This document shows positions 32,280 through 44,460 of a DNA stretch of 64,000 nucleotides, piece after piece. The notes beneath the pieces were generated by a model that was not told the origin of the DNA, made no database searches, and worked only from the letters and a program-made list of their open reading frames with translations. The stretch comes from Cryptomeria japonica (Eukaryota > Streptophyta > Pinopsida > Cupressales > Cupressaceae). A program made the translations under genes and the position numbers. Location: assembly GCF_030272615.1 (NCBI RefSeq), contig NC_081413.1, positions 145,672,476 through 145,736,475 on the forward strand, in the 5' to 3' direction. Numbering within the stretch: the first letter of the stretch is position 1; each line of letters starts with the position of its first letter.

Positions 32280-32291
32280 GCTCTGATACCA
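32280..32291 (-). other. Primer-binding site (TGGTATCAGAGC)
   Basis: This is the minus-strand initiator tRNA-Met site, two bases inside the 5' LTR. The leader that follows aligns with that of the non-autonomous element near 12005. Confidence 0.92.
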
Positions 32292-32293
32292 AT

Positions 32294-33352
32294 TGTTAGG
32301 TCCCAGAGACAACTGAGAGGGGGGAGTGAATAAGTTGTCTAATAAATTCAACCAAAATTAACTTAACCAAAACTTAATGCTTAATACCGGTAAACCAAAC
32401 TTTATGTTGGTAGACAGTCTTAACAGTTAATTGTAGTACCGGTAAAGATTAATGCATGAAACAGAAAGACAATAACATCCACAACACATAACACAAATAT
32501 TTGTACATGGAAATCCTGTAAGGGGAAAAACCATGGTGCGAAGCCTTACCCACAATCAAATGATACTAGTGTAGATAGTATGTGTACAATATGGATTCTA
32601 CACATGCAGAAAGGCCAGCTGCCTAGAGCTCACTGCTCAAACACAAAATGAGAGTCACACTAACTACAATTGGATGGTCAAATCCAATGATAATGTACTG
32701 CATACAATAGCATCTTCATATGCTGGATTTAGTACCGGTTTAGTTTTGATTGCCTTCACAAAATCCTTCCTTCAACCTTCAAATGATGTTTGTGTGTAGA
32801 GGTTTTCTTATTTTTGCATATACCTTATTGCAATCCTTTTCGCATTCACACATTTGTCTCACAAATGAGATCTTACATTTATAACATAACCTAAGGCCAA
32901 TTGAATAGGTCAGCACACTAAAAGATATTACAATAAAATCAATTACAAATAAATCAATATCCAATGCATGATGTCATCTCAATGCATTTATAATAATAAT
33001 AAATCATTTTCATATCGTGTCGTGCTAATCTAGAATAAATATACCTATCGGTGCATATCCTAGACGTATTTTCTAGTAACAACAAATATACAAACCCGAA
33101 TAAACAATTAACCAAATCACCAAAACCAAGTGATCGAATAATGTCTTTGACATAACCAAGTAGTCGCCAAGTCATTCGAAGTGTCGATGAACAATATAAT
33201 CTGCCGGTGAACCAAATACCGATGACTGTGCATAAGTCTCTGACTTGTCGGTGAACATAACCAAAATCTCCAAGTGCTGATAAGTGTTGACAAGCGATGA
33301 CAGGTGTTGACATCAATGACAAAACCATATCAACAATTCCAAAATGCCAACA
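32294..33352 (-). repeat. 5' LTR of the copia element (1,059 bp)
   Basis: The plus-strand limits are TGTTAGGTCCC and AAAATGCCAACA. Blocks are shared with the LTR at 12021-12833, including GGCCARCTGCCTAGAGCTCA, the GGGAAAAAC stretch and GTTTTGTCATTGATG near the U3 start on the minus strand. The right flank GGATT (33353-33357) would be the target duplication, but its partner is not visible. Confidence 0.87.
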
Positions 33353-33887
33353 GGATTAAGGCTTGTGTGCTCCGAAACATACATGCATATACATTATTTT
33401 GACTCTTATATGATCAAGTTGAAAGATAGGAATGGAGGATTTATTTTGATAGGATGAGGGATATGAGATGGAGGATATGGATAGGATAGTGCAGATCAAA
33501 GATAGGAAAGGAGAATGGACTTAGATATGCTATAGATGGATGGGAGGATTGTATGGATGAAGCTTGCCCCCAAGTGTAGAGTGCAAGGAGATGAGAGGAT
33601 TACACACAATGCTTGTTTGCCAAGTTTTCATCATGGTACTTACCCATGGCACCACAAGAAGTGGTTTTCACCATTGGATGAAATGATTTTTCTTTACTTT
33701 TTTCTAGTTTTTGTTTTTTTTTCTTATTTTTTTGAATGTTTTTTTTTTTGGGTGTCACAGGGTGCATGTTTGCTAGGTTCTCACCAAAGTGATGATTTTT
33801 TTTCAGGATCTTTTTCTCATTTTTTTATATATTTTTCTTTATTTTTTTATTTTTTTGATGTTTTGACAATTTAAGACTTTCAGAGGA
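33353..33887. other. Non-coding stretch left of the Tat integrase
   Basis: It contains GGA-rich repeats (33428-33545), a possible polypurine tract of the Tat element (CTTGGGGGCAAGC on the minus strand, near 33560-33575) and a T-rich tract (33665-33870). I cannot find the expected Tat 3' LTR start (GGTGTCTACA on the plus strand), so the Tat 3' LTR is missing or beyond the copia insertion. Confidence 0.45.
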
Positions 33888-35100
33888 CTAGGCATAAAAT
33901 CTTTTTAGGTGCATGATATTCATTGGGTCATCCAAAGGATAACCTTCGGGAGTAGCCAACTGATAAGCTCCTAATCCATATTTTGTTGTGATTACATATG
34001 GCCCGAGCCAGTTAGGCTCAAACTTGCCTTTCTTTTCTCTTTCTTGAAGGTTTTTCTGATTCTCCATGAGGACAAGATCACCAATTTGGAATTCTTGGGT
34101 TCTGACTTTTTTGTGATAACTCATGCACAGACAGTTCTGATATACCTAGAGATGATTCAAGGACTTGAGGCACCTTTCATCTAACAATTCTAGCTCTTGT
34201 AAGCAGGCAGTTCTGTATTCTTCATCTCGTAGGATATTTTACAGTGATACCCTTAGAGAGGGGATCTCGATCTGTGGAGGTGCGGATGGATTTGAAGCCA
34301 AAGACCAGGGATTAAGGAGTGGCGCCTTTGGGGGTGTGTTAGGCCCACAAAGAAGGATGGATTTGGAGATGCCAATCACGACCAACTTCATTGACTATCT
34401 TTTTTAGGATTTTGATTAGGGTTTTATTAGAAGCCTCAGCTTGACCATTGCCTTGAGGGTAATATGGGGTGGAGAAGTGATGTTGGATGTTGAGTTTTTG
34501 GCAAAGTTCTTTGACATCCTAATTTTTAAATTGTCTCCCATTATCTGTAATGATAACTTTTGGAATGCCATATCGACAGATCAGATAGTTGAGAATGAAT
34601 TTGGATATCTTCTTACCAGTGGTAAAAGTAAGAGGGATAGCCTCTACCCACTTGGTGAAATACTCAGTCGTGGTGATAATGAATTTATGTTTGTTGGAGG
34701 ATGAAGGGTGGATTTTCCCAATGAGATCGAGTCCCCACTTTGAGAAGGTCTAGGGTGTAATGAATGGCTGCAATTCTTGTGATGGTTCATGAATCTTGTC
34801 GCCATGTTGCTGGCAAGGGATACATTTCTTCACATAGTTATATGCATCTACTTCCATTTTAGGCCAATAATATCCTATCCTCAAAAGCTTTTTAGCCAAG
34901 GTGAGCCCACTTGAGTGTGCCCCACAGATGCCCTCGTGTACTTCGCATAATTCCTATTCTACCTCTTGTTTATCTAAACACCTTAGGAGGGAACCATAAA
35001 AATGTCTTCTGAATAGGGTGTCTCCACGGATGGTGTAATGAGCACATCAGCGAATGAAGGTTTGTTGTTGGTTTTTAGTGAGGTGTGGGGGAATGGTGTT
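33888..35100 (-). pseudogene. Tat integrase
   Basis: Only the C-terminal part (33888-34124) is one open frame: FQIGDLVLMENQKN, WLGPYVITTKYG and IMHLKRFYA before the stop. Further right the translation in changing frames shows core pieces (ITDNGRQF, TTEYFTKWVEA, YYPQGNGQAEASNKT) and the zinc module (GICGAHSSG, LRIGYYWPKME, CIPCQQHGDK). It is broken by several stops and shifts. Confidence 0.8.
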
Positions 35101-35488
35101 GTCTTTTAGGAAAGTGAAGGTTTCTTGGTACTAAGGGGACTCAGGACCAATGAGTACACACACCATTTCAGACTCTGGTAGGTCATATGCTGGTATAAAT
35201 AGTTGCTCAACCAAGAACTCACACTTTTGACTATGTGTTGGCATCTGAAGGAGGGAGCCGATGGTGGCCATTGCATCTGTTGCCCTATTGTTTGTTTGTG
35301 GGACTTGATCAAACTTGATTGTCATGAAGTGTTGCTTAAGATCTTCAACCATGTTATGGTAGGGAAGGAGTTTTCCATCTTTTGTTTGGTATTCATCATT
35401 GACCTGTTTTATCACAAGCTGGGAATCACCATAGACTTTTAATTCCCTTATTTTCTAGTGGATAGCCAAGCACAATCCTGTAATGAGT
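35101..35488 (-). pseudogene. Tat second RNase H domain, C-terminal half
   Basis: It contains IKQVNDEYQTKDGKLLPYHN and QTNNRATDAMATIGSLL, typical of the archaeal-type second RNase H domain of Tat elements. The N-terminal half lies beyond the nested insertion, on the far side of 44241. Removing the insertion and one TGAGT copy makes the two halves continuous in one frame. Confidence 0.82.
35484..35488. repeat. Target-site duplication TGAGT, left copy
   Basis: TGAGT at 35484-35488 and 44242-44246 flank an element that starts with TG and ends with CA. Confidence 0.9.
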
Positions 35489-35973
35489 TGTAGTGCCCCT
35501 ACCCTAGTCATCTTTGTAAAACCGGTTTGAATGGTTGATTTACTATGATGTAATGTTGTAATCAGATATTTTGATTATTGTGCGTACCTGTTAATGTGCT
35601 TTCACATTGATTCTTATGTAAGTTTAATTGTTTCCCTAATTCTTGTTATTGATCTCGAGCTAACACCTTCATTAAATGTGTGTGTGTGTGTGTGCGCGCT
35701 TGTGTGACTCTTGGTTGCAGGAGATTGCAGGTACAGTACCGTCATGGTGCGAGATTCATCTTCACCTAGATTCGTAGGGTTGAGTATACCTCTTTCGCCC
35801 TTAGAATTTGGGTTAGGCGGTCGTAAAACCCTCATTTTACCCTAGTCATACCCAAGTGAGTGCCACCTGTGGTCCGTCAGTTTCCCTTTTCGTTTGGGTT
35901 TGCGGGTCGTGTATTTGGTTGGCTTTCTTGGGTTGCGTGCCTTGCATGTGGTAAAAATTGAGTATTTTATCCT

Positions 35974-36230
35974 AAGTATTTAATTTGATTTAATGTGTTC
36001 ATTTACGCATTAGTAAATTGAGGAATTTAAAATAAATAGGTTTCTTTTATGTGATTAATCATTAATTAAAAAGATCGCTCTATTTATGTTTGTAGCAAGT
36101 TTAAGTATTTAATTCGATTTAATGTGTTCATTTACACATTAGTAATTGAGGAATTAAAATAAATAGGTTTCTTTTATGTGATTAATCATTAATTAAAAAG
36201 ATCACTCTATTCATGTTGTAGAAAGTTTAA
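35974..36230 (+). repeat. Diverged direct duplication of about 130 bp
   Basis: Two adjacent copies start with AAGTATTTAATTTGATTTAA at 35974 and AAGTATTTAATTCGATTTAA at 36113. They share GGTTTCTTTTATGTGATTAA and differ by a few substitutions and short indels. Confidence 0.88.
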
Positions 36231-36394
36231 TTTAATGGTTAATTTAAAATCGTGAATTTATTTAGTTTATGCATTTTGAAAAGGGAAGATTTAAAGTTAT
36301 TCGAAATAGAAATAATTTAATCCCTTTTTGTTTTTTGAAATAGAAAGGTTAAATTTAATTATCTAAGAAAATCAATTTTTATTAGAAAAGCAAG

Positions 36395-36527
<133 letters not shown>

Positions 36528-37349
36528 ATATAGTGTGAAAGATTGATTATGGGAATTTAATTTAATTAAAATATTTTACCCTCATCAATATTGCGAAATA
36601 TAAATGTTAGCATTGTTAATATTGAGAAAATTAAAATTAAATGAGAGAGAAGTGTTTTAATTTTAACTAGAAAAGCAAGTTAGATTATTTGAATAGTTGA
36701 AAAGAAAGATTTTTTTTCATTTTTTATTTTTAAAGTGTTTAAATTCGAAATTAGGAGATTAGATCAAATTTTATTCCATTTAACCTCGGTTGGAAAATAT
36801 TTTTGTTTTGTTGATTTTTTTGGGCAAAAAAATATTTTTGGATGGAGAAAATTAGGGATTTTGGGAAGGAATAATTTCTACAGCTGCAGGTTGGGCTCTT
36901 CTTCAAAATCTTGCCAGGAATGCTAAAAGAGGTAGGATTCTTGTTTACCTTTTTATTTCGTTGTTAAATCAAAAATTGTGTTTGGTTGTTCTTCATGAAA
37001 TGCTAGTTTAAAAATCCATGAATATTCTCATATTTGAGTCTAAAAATTGGTTTGCATTGTTTTGTATTGTGGAAAGATTGTTAAATTATTTGGAGTTCAT
37101 GCTTGTAGATTAAGTAGATTCTCTAATTCTACCTTGAGAGGTTATGCTGGTGAAATTTTGCCAAAATGGGTTGCCTGGGAATGAAAATGTTGTTCAAGAA
37201 TGGTTGAATCCATTCTATGTTTGTCTCAAAAAATTTCTAAGTCTATTTTTTTACTTGGGGGTTTTAAATATTATTATTTTATTTTTTTAGGGGGTTATCG
37301 ATTTGATTTAAAATCAAATGAAAAGAAAAAAGAAAATGAAAATTTGTTT

Positions 37350-37615
37350 GGGGCTACGGTTTGGCGGGCGGAGGAGCCAAGGCTTGACTCACGCTGCCTC
37401 CCTTCCCCTCCTCCCCGCGGGTTCCAAAGTGACCAGCGCCTACAACCACAGAGACATTTGTCTGCACCCGCAGGGACCCGCGTCTACGTCTGCAGAGACT
37501 TGCATCCACGGCGGCCGTAGGAGCCCTTGCGAGTGGTGGCCGCGGGGGAGGTTGCGGGGCTTCCCACCTCTCCCGTGATGGGAGGTGGGCCCCGTAGTGG
37601 TCCCCCCAGATTTTT
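37350..37615 (+). promoter_or_regulatory. GC-rich island in the giant 5' LTR
   Basis: A 260-bp GC-rich block stands in an AT-rich LTR, with inverted-repeat character: CCCACCTCTCCC at about 37564 can pair imperfectly with GGGAGGTGGG at about 37580. Its setting resembles the GC-rich hairpin blocks in the other two giant LTR families, but the sequence differs and the CACTGTG array is absent. Function is unknown. Confidence 0.5.
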
Positions 37616-39024
37616 TAAATTTTTTTTTAAAACAAAAAAAATAATAAAATAAAATAAAACCTATGACATCTAAAACTTTTTTTTAATAGTTTTTTATTTA
37701 TTTTCTTTTATTATTAATTATTATTAATATATAGTTTATTAATGAGGATTAATAAATATGTATTAAATAATAATTATTTTGAAAGCGGTGTACTATTAAA
37801 TTATTTTTAATATATATATTTTATTAATGAGGATTAATATAAATATATATTAATTAATTTTTTAATTTGGAATTGTGCATTAGTAAATTATTAATGGTTA
37901 TATGTTATTATCCAAGGGTTAATAAATATGTACTAGTTAATAATTATTTTGGGCAATTGGAAAATAGGAATATTATATCATTGGGTATTTTGGAAACTTA
38001 AATAATATACTATTGGAAATATTAGGAATTAAATAAAGTATCGTTAGGAAAATTTGGCAAGTAAATGAAATTTTTATTTAGTATAATAAATTATTAATTT
38101 ATATTTTCTCTGAATTGGGAAATATGCAAGATTGTACTAGTGCAATTGTGGTATTGAATTTACCTTGAATTCTGTTATTGTATTTGAGAACTCAGATCAT
38201 TTAGAAAACTTGATCGACATTTAGTGTTTAAATCAATATGGGAAAAGATTGCCTCTACCAGTTAATGCTGCAAGTTTAATTTATATACTCACTTTTGCTT
38301 AAGTATTGACAAAACTTGATATGTTTGTTTGGACCCTATCATTTGGTTGATTTGGGGTACCTGTTTATATCAATGGTCTCTAGTTCAGCTGTTGCTTTGT
38401 AATGATGTTATTATTGGTCTTGTCCTTTAATGCGGGAGTAGTGTGTTGATTTGTGGTTGACCATAGCTGGTCGGGTCTTTAGTTAGAGTACCGTCAGGCA
38501 ATGGACCTTTGTGTTTGCTTTTAATATGTTCAGCTGGATCCGTTTCTATGTAGGGATCATCTATGTATTTATTGACCGATGTGGTCATTTGTATATTGGT
38601 TGTGTTCACCTTGATTGTAGGATTGTAAATGATGTGAATCTTATGTACCCTTAACTTAATTAAATGATCAGAGGGGTCTTGTAGTTGAGCAAACCCAAAA
38701 ATGTAGCCCTTTAGGGGTGAACTCCGATATCAATTTGGTGTTATGCGATGCTTTTATCCTTATGTTTCTTGTTTAGGGATAGTATGTATGGATGGCATTT
38801 TGATAGAATGTATAAGTGGATTAGATGAGATTTATCGTAAGGCATGTATGCAGTCATCTCTTAAATGCAATAAATTGGATCTTGAAGGAATGTATTCTGT
38901 TAATGCTAATGAAAATAAGTATGCATGAAAAGACCTCATTAGTTATGATGAAATTATAGTGCGCTTTGGAACAAGTTGCATGGCATGAATTTAAGGTAAA
39001 ATTGAACGTAATGAATGGATAACC

Positions 39025-39535
39025 ATTGTTAGATGAACTCGTCCTATTACCTAAATCGTAATTCAAATGGTTGAACTCATTTATTTATTTACATTTTAAC
39101 CTTGATAAACGAACTCCATAATAATAGCTATATTATAACTAAAATGGATGAACTCATTTAGTTATTTACATTTTAATCTTAGTAAATGAACTTCATCATA
39201 TTAGCTTTATTTTAACTATAATGGATGTACTCATCAAGTTATCTATATTTTAACCCTAAGGGATGAACTTTATTATGTTATTTACATTTTAACCTTAATA
39301 TGTGAACTTCGTCTTATTAGCTATATTTTAACTATAACGGATGAACTCGTCACGTTATCTAATTTTAACTCTAATGGATAAACTTCTTTAAGTTACATAT
39401 ATTTTAGCTCTAATGGATGAACCTCCACATGTTATCTATGTTTTAACTTTAATGGGTAAATTTCCTCATGTTAGTCTCATCTTGAATCTTAATGGATGAA
39501 CGTGTCCTATTATCTATACTTTTAATTTACTAAAC
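39025..39535 (+). repeat. Degenerate minisatellite, unit about 38-40 bp, 5' LTR copy
   Basis: About twelve imperfect units occur, each with a core like AATGGATGAACTCATC followed by a variable GTTATCTATATTTTAACTCT-like part. The same array is in the 3' LTR remnant (43475-43980). Tandem units without unique spacers rule out a CRISPR array. Confidence 0.82.
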
Positions 39536-39797
39536 AAATTATATCCATGTTTTAAGTAATAACAAGTAATTAAGATAACATGCTTAATTGGATCAAATGT
39601 CACAAATTGAGTTAGGTGTTAAGTTATGTAATCACATTGGGAAACTCCTTAGGTTTGTTTAGTCTTCTGCGATGTTATCAAAGATTTAGATAACTCAATG
39701 TATCTTAATGTTTTGTCTTATATATATATATATATATTTGCACTCCATTTGTGTGTTTTAGCTTTATCCCTTCGAGGTTTCTTGGCGGGGCATTACA

Positions 39798-42700
39798 TTT
39801 GGTTTCAGAGCCCATGTTGCAACACTGGGATCTCCAATTTTGCTTGTTCCCTTAGTTGGTGTGAGGTGTATCGACCTTATGTTGTATTCTTGTCCTCCTT
39901 GTTGTATGAGTGTGATTGAGCAGACCTTAGCTTGTGTGTAACATGTGTGTTCACACCGTGTTCTCACCTTCTTGATGTCGGTGCTTTGGAGTGATTATAC
40001 GTGCTTTGTTTTCTTATTGATGTCTTGGTCTACGATTACTCATATTCTGAAAGAGAGTGGTATGCACCTTCCTTTTTGATTTGTTGTACTCTTTTGACTA
40101 ATCCATTTGGGTTGGTTAGTGTTGTCCTGAATCTAAAAGCACAAAATGTGCTTGTTATAGTTATGATCTAGCTTAGTGTTGTTTGCATGAAGGACTAGTG
40201 TGGTAGATATTGAATGCTTTCTATTAGCGAATTGAATGATTATCAGCCTCCCTCCTCTCTCTCTCTGGAAATTTAAAATGTTTTTGATATGTGTAATTGT
40301 CTTTTATTTGAGTTTTCATTTGCGAGAGAATGTTGCGACTTATTGAGCCCTTGTGTGAGCTTATAACGCTTATGTGTTTTTAGATTATAAAAGGGCTTTG
40401 GATGAAAGTTCATATTGGTTATTGAGAAAAAAATGTATGTTTACATTAAAGAATTCTCCATGTGTTTCGTAGGAGTAACATAATTAAATTCTATCTTAAG
40501 TAAGGTGCATTAATATGCGAATAGTTGAATTATGTGAAATTGCTTTGTTTGTAAAAGAAGTACCTAAAAGATTTCACATGTTATAGTAGCTTCAAGAGTG
40601 TATTAATGTGTTCCATGAAAGATTGTTTTATGTGCTTCTTTAAACCGGTTTGATTGAGGATCTATTTTAGAAATGCTCCATTGAACTTGCTTTTGGATAT
40701 ATGTAGTTTCCTTATTATGTTTAGAAAGTACGAATGAAAAGCTTGTTTGTTGTGTATTCATAAATGTGTATTATTTAGTTGATAGCTCCTCGCTTATCTT
40801 CTTACCGTACCTTGAATTTTCAATGGTAGATTGTAGATTTTTTTAACGTTTTGTTTGAACTAAGAATACTGAGTGTTCTCAAAAGGTCTTGCATTATCGA
40901 TAAGATTACCTATTTTGATATCTGTTGTTTACAAAACTAGAACATTTTGTGCAACCATAATAATTGGAAATGTCATGTTAGGTTGTTTGGCATCCTCCTA
41001 AAAATGGTAGCGAAATGAAAACCGTGCAATTAAAATGATAGACATAGTGATAAATTTTAGTATATAGTGTGATCTTGTTAATCTTGTGCCTTTGTAGGAA
41101 ATAGTTTGATTATCAAACTCGCTTTCCCTTCTCTTTGCCTAAATCATAAGATTTTTAGAAATTCTACTAAGGATGCATTGTTTTAAAAGGAATTTTTATA
41201 ACGCATATGAAATTGTATGTTTGCTTTTGGCTTCTAATTGGAAGATGAAAGTTTTTCGTTTTGGAAAAGAAAGTTGCATAGTTAGTAATGTGAATATAAA
41301 TGCTTAGTGGAATTAGAGAAGGATATAGGAATGACGATATTTCCTTATGTAATTTTGAAATGTTAAGAATTTCAGTACTTGTATCTAGAGTAAAATTTAT
41401 TTAGTGATTCATGTGGAAAGCATAATTAAAACCTTCCTTGAGTAGATGATAGTGTACTGAAAAGTACTCCCCGTAAATGTGACTAAACTAGTAATGGTGC
41501 TATTCCTTGTGTATTGTAAGAAACCCATGCTTGCTATGTGTGCCCATGGGATGGTGAAGTAATCAACCATGGAGGATATGTTTACTTATGATTATGGGAA
41601 ACCATATTGTTTATGTGATGTTGCTTATTTTTTTCCTTACTGAGTACCAACCCACGAGTTGTTGATAAGTCAGTATGTGAAGGGGTAGTATTAGAAGTCA
41701 CCATTCCTTGAATAGTATGGAACGGTGTACGAGTAATGTCGATGCAAAGCGAATTTAGCTTCTCTATTTCAAGGAAAAATATAGTTATGTAATGAAACTG
41801 TATTATAGGTGTACTCAATACTTTCCCTTGTGATGAACTGATTTATAAGGTTCATGTGTACTAGCCTATTCTTATTCTTTATTTGATCATATTGATGTTA
41901 GTTCTTGAGAAGAATGATGGTTTTATTGGAGGATATTTTGCCTTGTCTTCATGAAAGGTATGTTATTTTTCACATGATGCTGCCAATTGACTAGCGTTGT
42001 TAGGCTTGTGGGTAGACCTTAGCCATGTATACCTCTAGCTTACGACGAGTATCCTGAGAGGTACGTCACTATGCGGGATGTGACCTGTGCATGTCCTTTT
42101 CCATGAGGTACACTGCCATGCGGGATACGTCCATTGCATGCCCTTTCTGCTTGGAGTATTGCCATGCCATGCTGAGACACGATGCGGGATGTAGTAGACA
42201 TTGCCATGCGGCCTACTGATAGGTTTAGGGTAGAGCCATGCTGCGTGACAACGTGATGTGGGGTGATGTTGAGGTGCACACTACCATGCCATGTAGATGT
42301 ATGACTAGGCCACACCACATGATGAGCTACTGTGATAGCTAGACAATTGTTCCATCCTTCCTCGTTGGTGGCTAGATGCTAGTCACATAGTGATGTTATG
42401 TGCACTTATGATATTTTTTTTAATTATTTATTTATTTCCTTGTGGGCCAGTAATTCATTTTATTTTGACCTTGAAGGTTTAGCCATGATCTTGCGATCTT
42501 TTGCTTACTTTATTTGATGTTGCAATTCTAGAATTATTTTCTTGCCTTACTGCAGGAATTGATAATTATTATCTTTATTCTTCTGTACTTTGGTGGCTAA
42601 ACTAGTTTATCCTTGTTGTTTTCGTATGCTGGTCTTGTGTTGAAATGTGAATTTCTCTCCAAGAACTTAAGAGATGGTCTTGGTTGAGTGTATATGAGGA

Positions 42701-42836
42701 AGTAGACGTAGGGAATCTTGAGGATGGGGGTATGTGAGGCTATGAGACAGCTAGGATCCACTACCTACCTATGAGTGGTGATCATCTCTTGGAGGATAAA
42801 CACCTTACACAACAAGGGATGTTCACGAGGGCTATT
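39798..42836 (+). other. Non-coding internal region of the nested element
   Basis: About 3 kb without recognisable gag or pol motifs on either strand. At 42050-42320 the words CATGCGGGAT and GCCATGC recur at irregular spacing. TGTGAGGCTATGAG after GAGGATGGGGGTA (about 42720-42745) looks like a polypurine tract followed by an LTR start, but it does not match the 5' LTR start at 35489, so I leave it unassigned. Confidence 0.6.
39800..39812 (+). other. Primer-binding site, mutated (TGGTTTCAGAGCC)
   Basis: It lies two bases inside the 5' LTR end and differs from TGGTATCAGAGCC by one base. This fixes the LTR end and the plus orientation. Confidence 0.72.
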
Positions 42837-44241
42837 GTCTTGTGATGATGTTATATTGGTCTTGTCCTTTAATGCGGGAGTAGTGTGTTGATTTGTGGTT
42901 GACCATAGCTAGTCGGGTCTTTAGTTAGAGTACCATCAGGCAATGGACCTTTGTATTTGCTTTTAATATGTTTAGCTAGATCTGTTTCTATGTAGGGATC
43001 ATCTATGTATTTATGACCAATGTGGTCGTTTATATATTGGTTGTGTTCGCCTTGATGGCAGGATTGTAAATGATGTGAACCTTATGTACCCTTAACTTAA
43101 TTAAATGATCAGAGGGGTCTTGCAGTTGAGCAGACCCGAAGATGTAGCCCTTTAGGGGTGAACTCTGATATCAATTTGGTGTTATGTGATGCTTTTGTCC
43201 TTATGTTTCCTGTTTAGGGATAGTATGTGTGGATGGCATTTTGATAGAATGTATAAGTGGATTAGATGAGATTTATCGTAAGACATGTATGTAGTCATCT
43301 CTTAAATGCAATAAATTGGATCTTGAAGGAAAGTATTCTATTAATGCTAATGAAAATAAGTATGCATGAAAATACCTCATTAGTTATGATGAAATTATAG
43401 TGCGCTTTGGAACAAGATGCATGGCATGAATTTAAGGTAAAATTGAATGTAATGATTGGATAACCATTGTTGGATGAACTCGTCATATTACCTAAATTGT
43501 AATTCAAATGGATGAACTCATTTAGTTAATTAAATTTTAACCTTGATAAATGAACTCCATCATAATAGCTATATTATAACTAAAATGGATGAACTCATTT
43601 AGTTATTTACATTTTAATCTTAGTAAATGAACTTCATCATATTAGCTTTATTTTAACTATAATGGATGTACTCATCAAGTTATCTATATTTTAACCCTAA
43701 GGGATGAACTTCATTATGTTATTTACATTTTAACCTTAATATGTGAACTTTGTCTTATTAGCTATATTCTAACTATAATGGATGAACTCATCACGTTATC
43801 TAATTTTAACTCTAACGGATAAACTTCATTAAGTTACCTATATTTTAACTCTAATGGATGAACCTCCACATGTTATCTATGTTTTAACTTGAATGGGTAA
43901 ATTTCCTCATGTTAGTCTCATCTTCAACCTTAATGGATGAACGCGTCCTATTATTTATACTTTTAATTTACTAAACAAATTATATCCATGTTTTAAGTAA
44001 TAACATGTAATTAAGATAACTTGCTTAATTGGATCAAATGTCGCGAATTGAGTTAGGTGTTAAGTTACGTAATCATGTTGGGAAACTCCTTAGGTTTGTT
44101 TAGTCTTCCACTATGTTATCAAAGCTTTAGATAGCTCAATGTATCTTAATGTCGTGTCTTATTAAAAATATACATATATATTTGCACTCCATTTGTGTGT
44201 TTTAGCTTTATCCCTTCAGGGTTTCCTAGCGGAGCATTACA
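42837..44241 (+). repeat. 3' LTR of the nested element, 5'-truncated (1.4 kb)
   Basis: This is collinear with 38396-39797 at high identity, including the minisatellite, and ends GGAGCATTACA next to TGAGT. The first 2.9 kb of the LTR are absent, so a deletion has joined internal sequence to mid-LTR. Confidence 0.82.
43475..43980 (+). repeat. Degenerate minisatellite, 3' LTR copy
   Basis: This is the same array as 39025-39535, with unit order conserved and scattered substitutions. It was present before the element inserted. Confidence 0.82.
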
Positions 44242-44460
44242 TGAGTGCCTCATATTTTGCGATGTTGTTGGTACATGCAAAATCTATCTTGTATGACTTC
44301 GGGATACCATCTCCTTGAGGTACGATCAGTAATATTCCTACCCTCAATCCATTTTGGGTGCAAGAGCCATCAAAGTATAATTTCCATGTGGAGGATGTGG
44401 TAACAATCATAATGAATTCATCCGGTAACTTTGTGAGAATAGGATGGTCACCTGGAAGTG
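44242..44460 (-). pseudogene. Tat second RNase H domain, N-terminal half
   Basis: It contains WKLYFDGSCTQNGLRVGIL with the first catalytic Asp (YFDGS) and NIAKYEALM, where the glutamate of the active site lies. The coding sequence stops exactly at the nested insertion and resumes at 35488. TGAGT at 44242-44246 is the right copy of the duplication. Confidence 0.82.

Larger units (their letters stand above)
27725..33352 (-). mobile_element. Copia element (SIRE-like), minus strand, 3' LTR not visible
   Basis: From right to left it shows the 5' LTR, primer-binding site, gag, protease, integrase, RT, RNase H and a polypurine tract (CTTAGGGGGAGTAGTT on the minus strand, 27720-27735). The 3' LTR should follow on the left. 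Instead the Tekay-like element begins there, so the 3' LTR must lie in the 14874-15373 gap or be lost. The coding region has stops, a frameshift near 30332 and an unexplained segment at 29694-29921. Integrase precedes RT, the defining copia order. Confidence 0.88.

Noticed and set aside
37200-37578. Plus-strand frames over the GC-rich island of the nested LTR
   Set aside because: Composition-driven open frames within an LTR; no motif.
39025-39535. CRISPR-like regular repeats
   Set aside because: Repeats are imperfect and contiguous without unique spacers, in a plant LTR; a minisatellite explains them.
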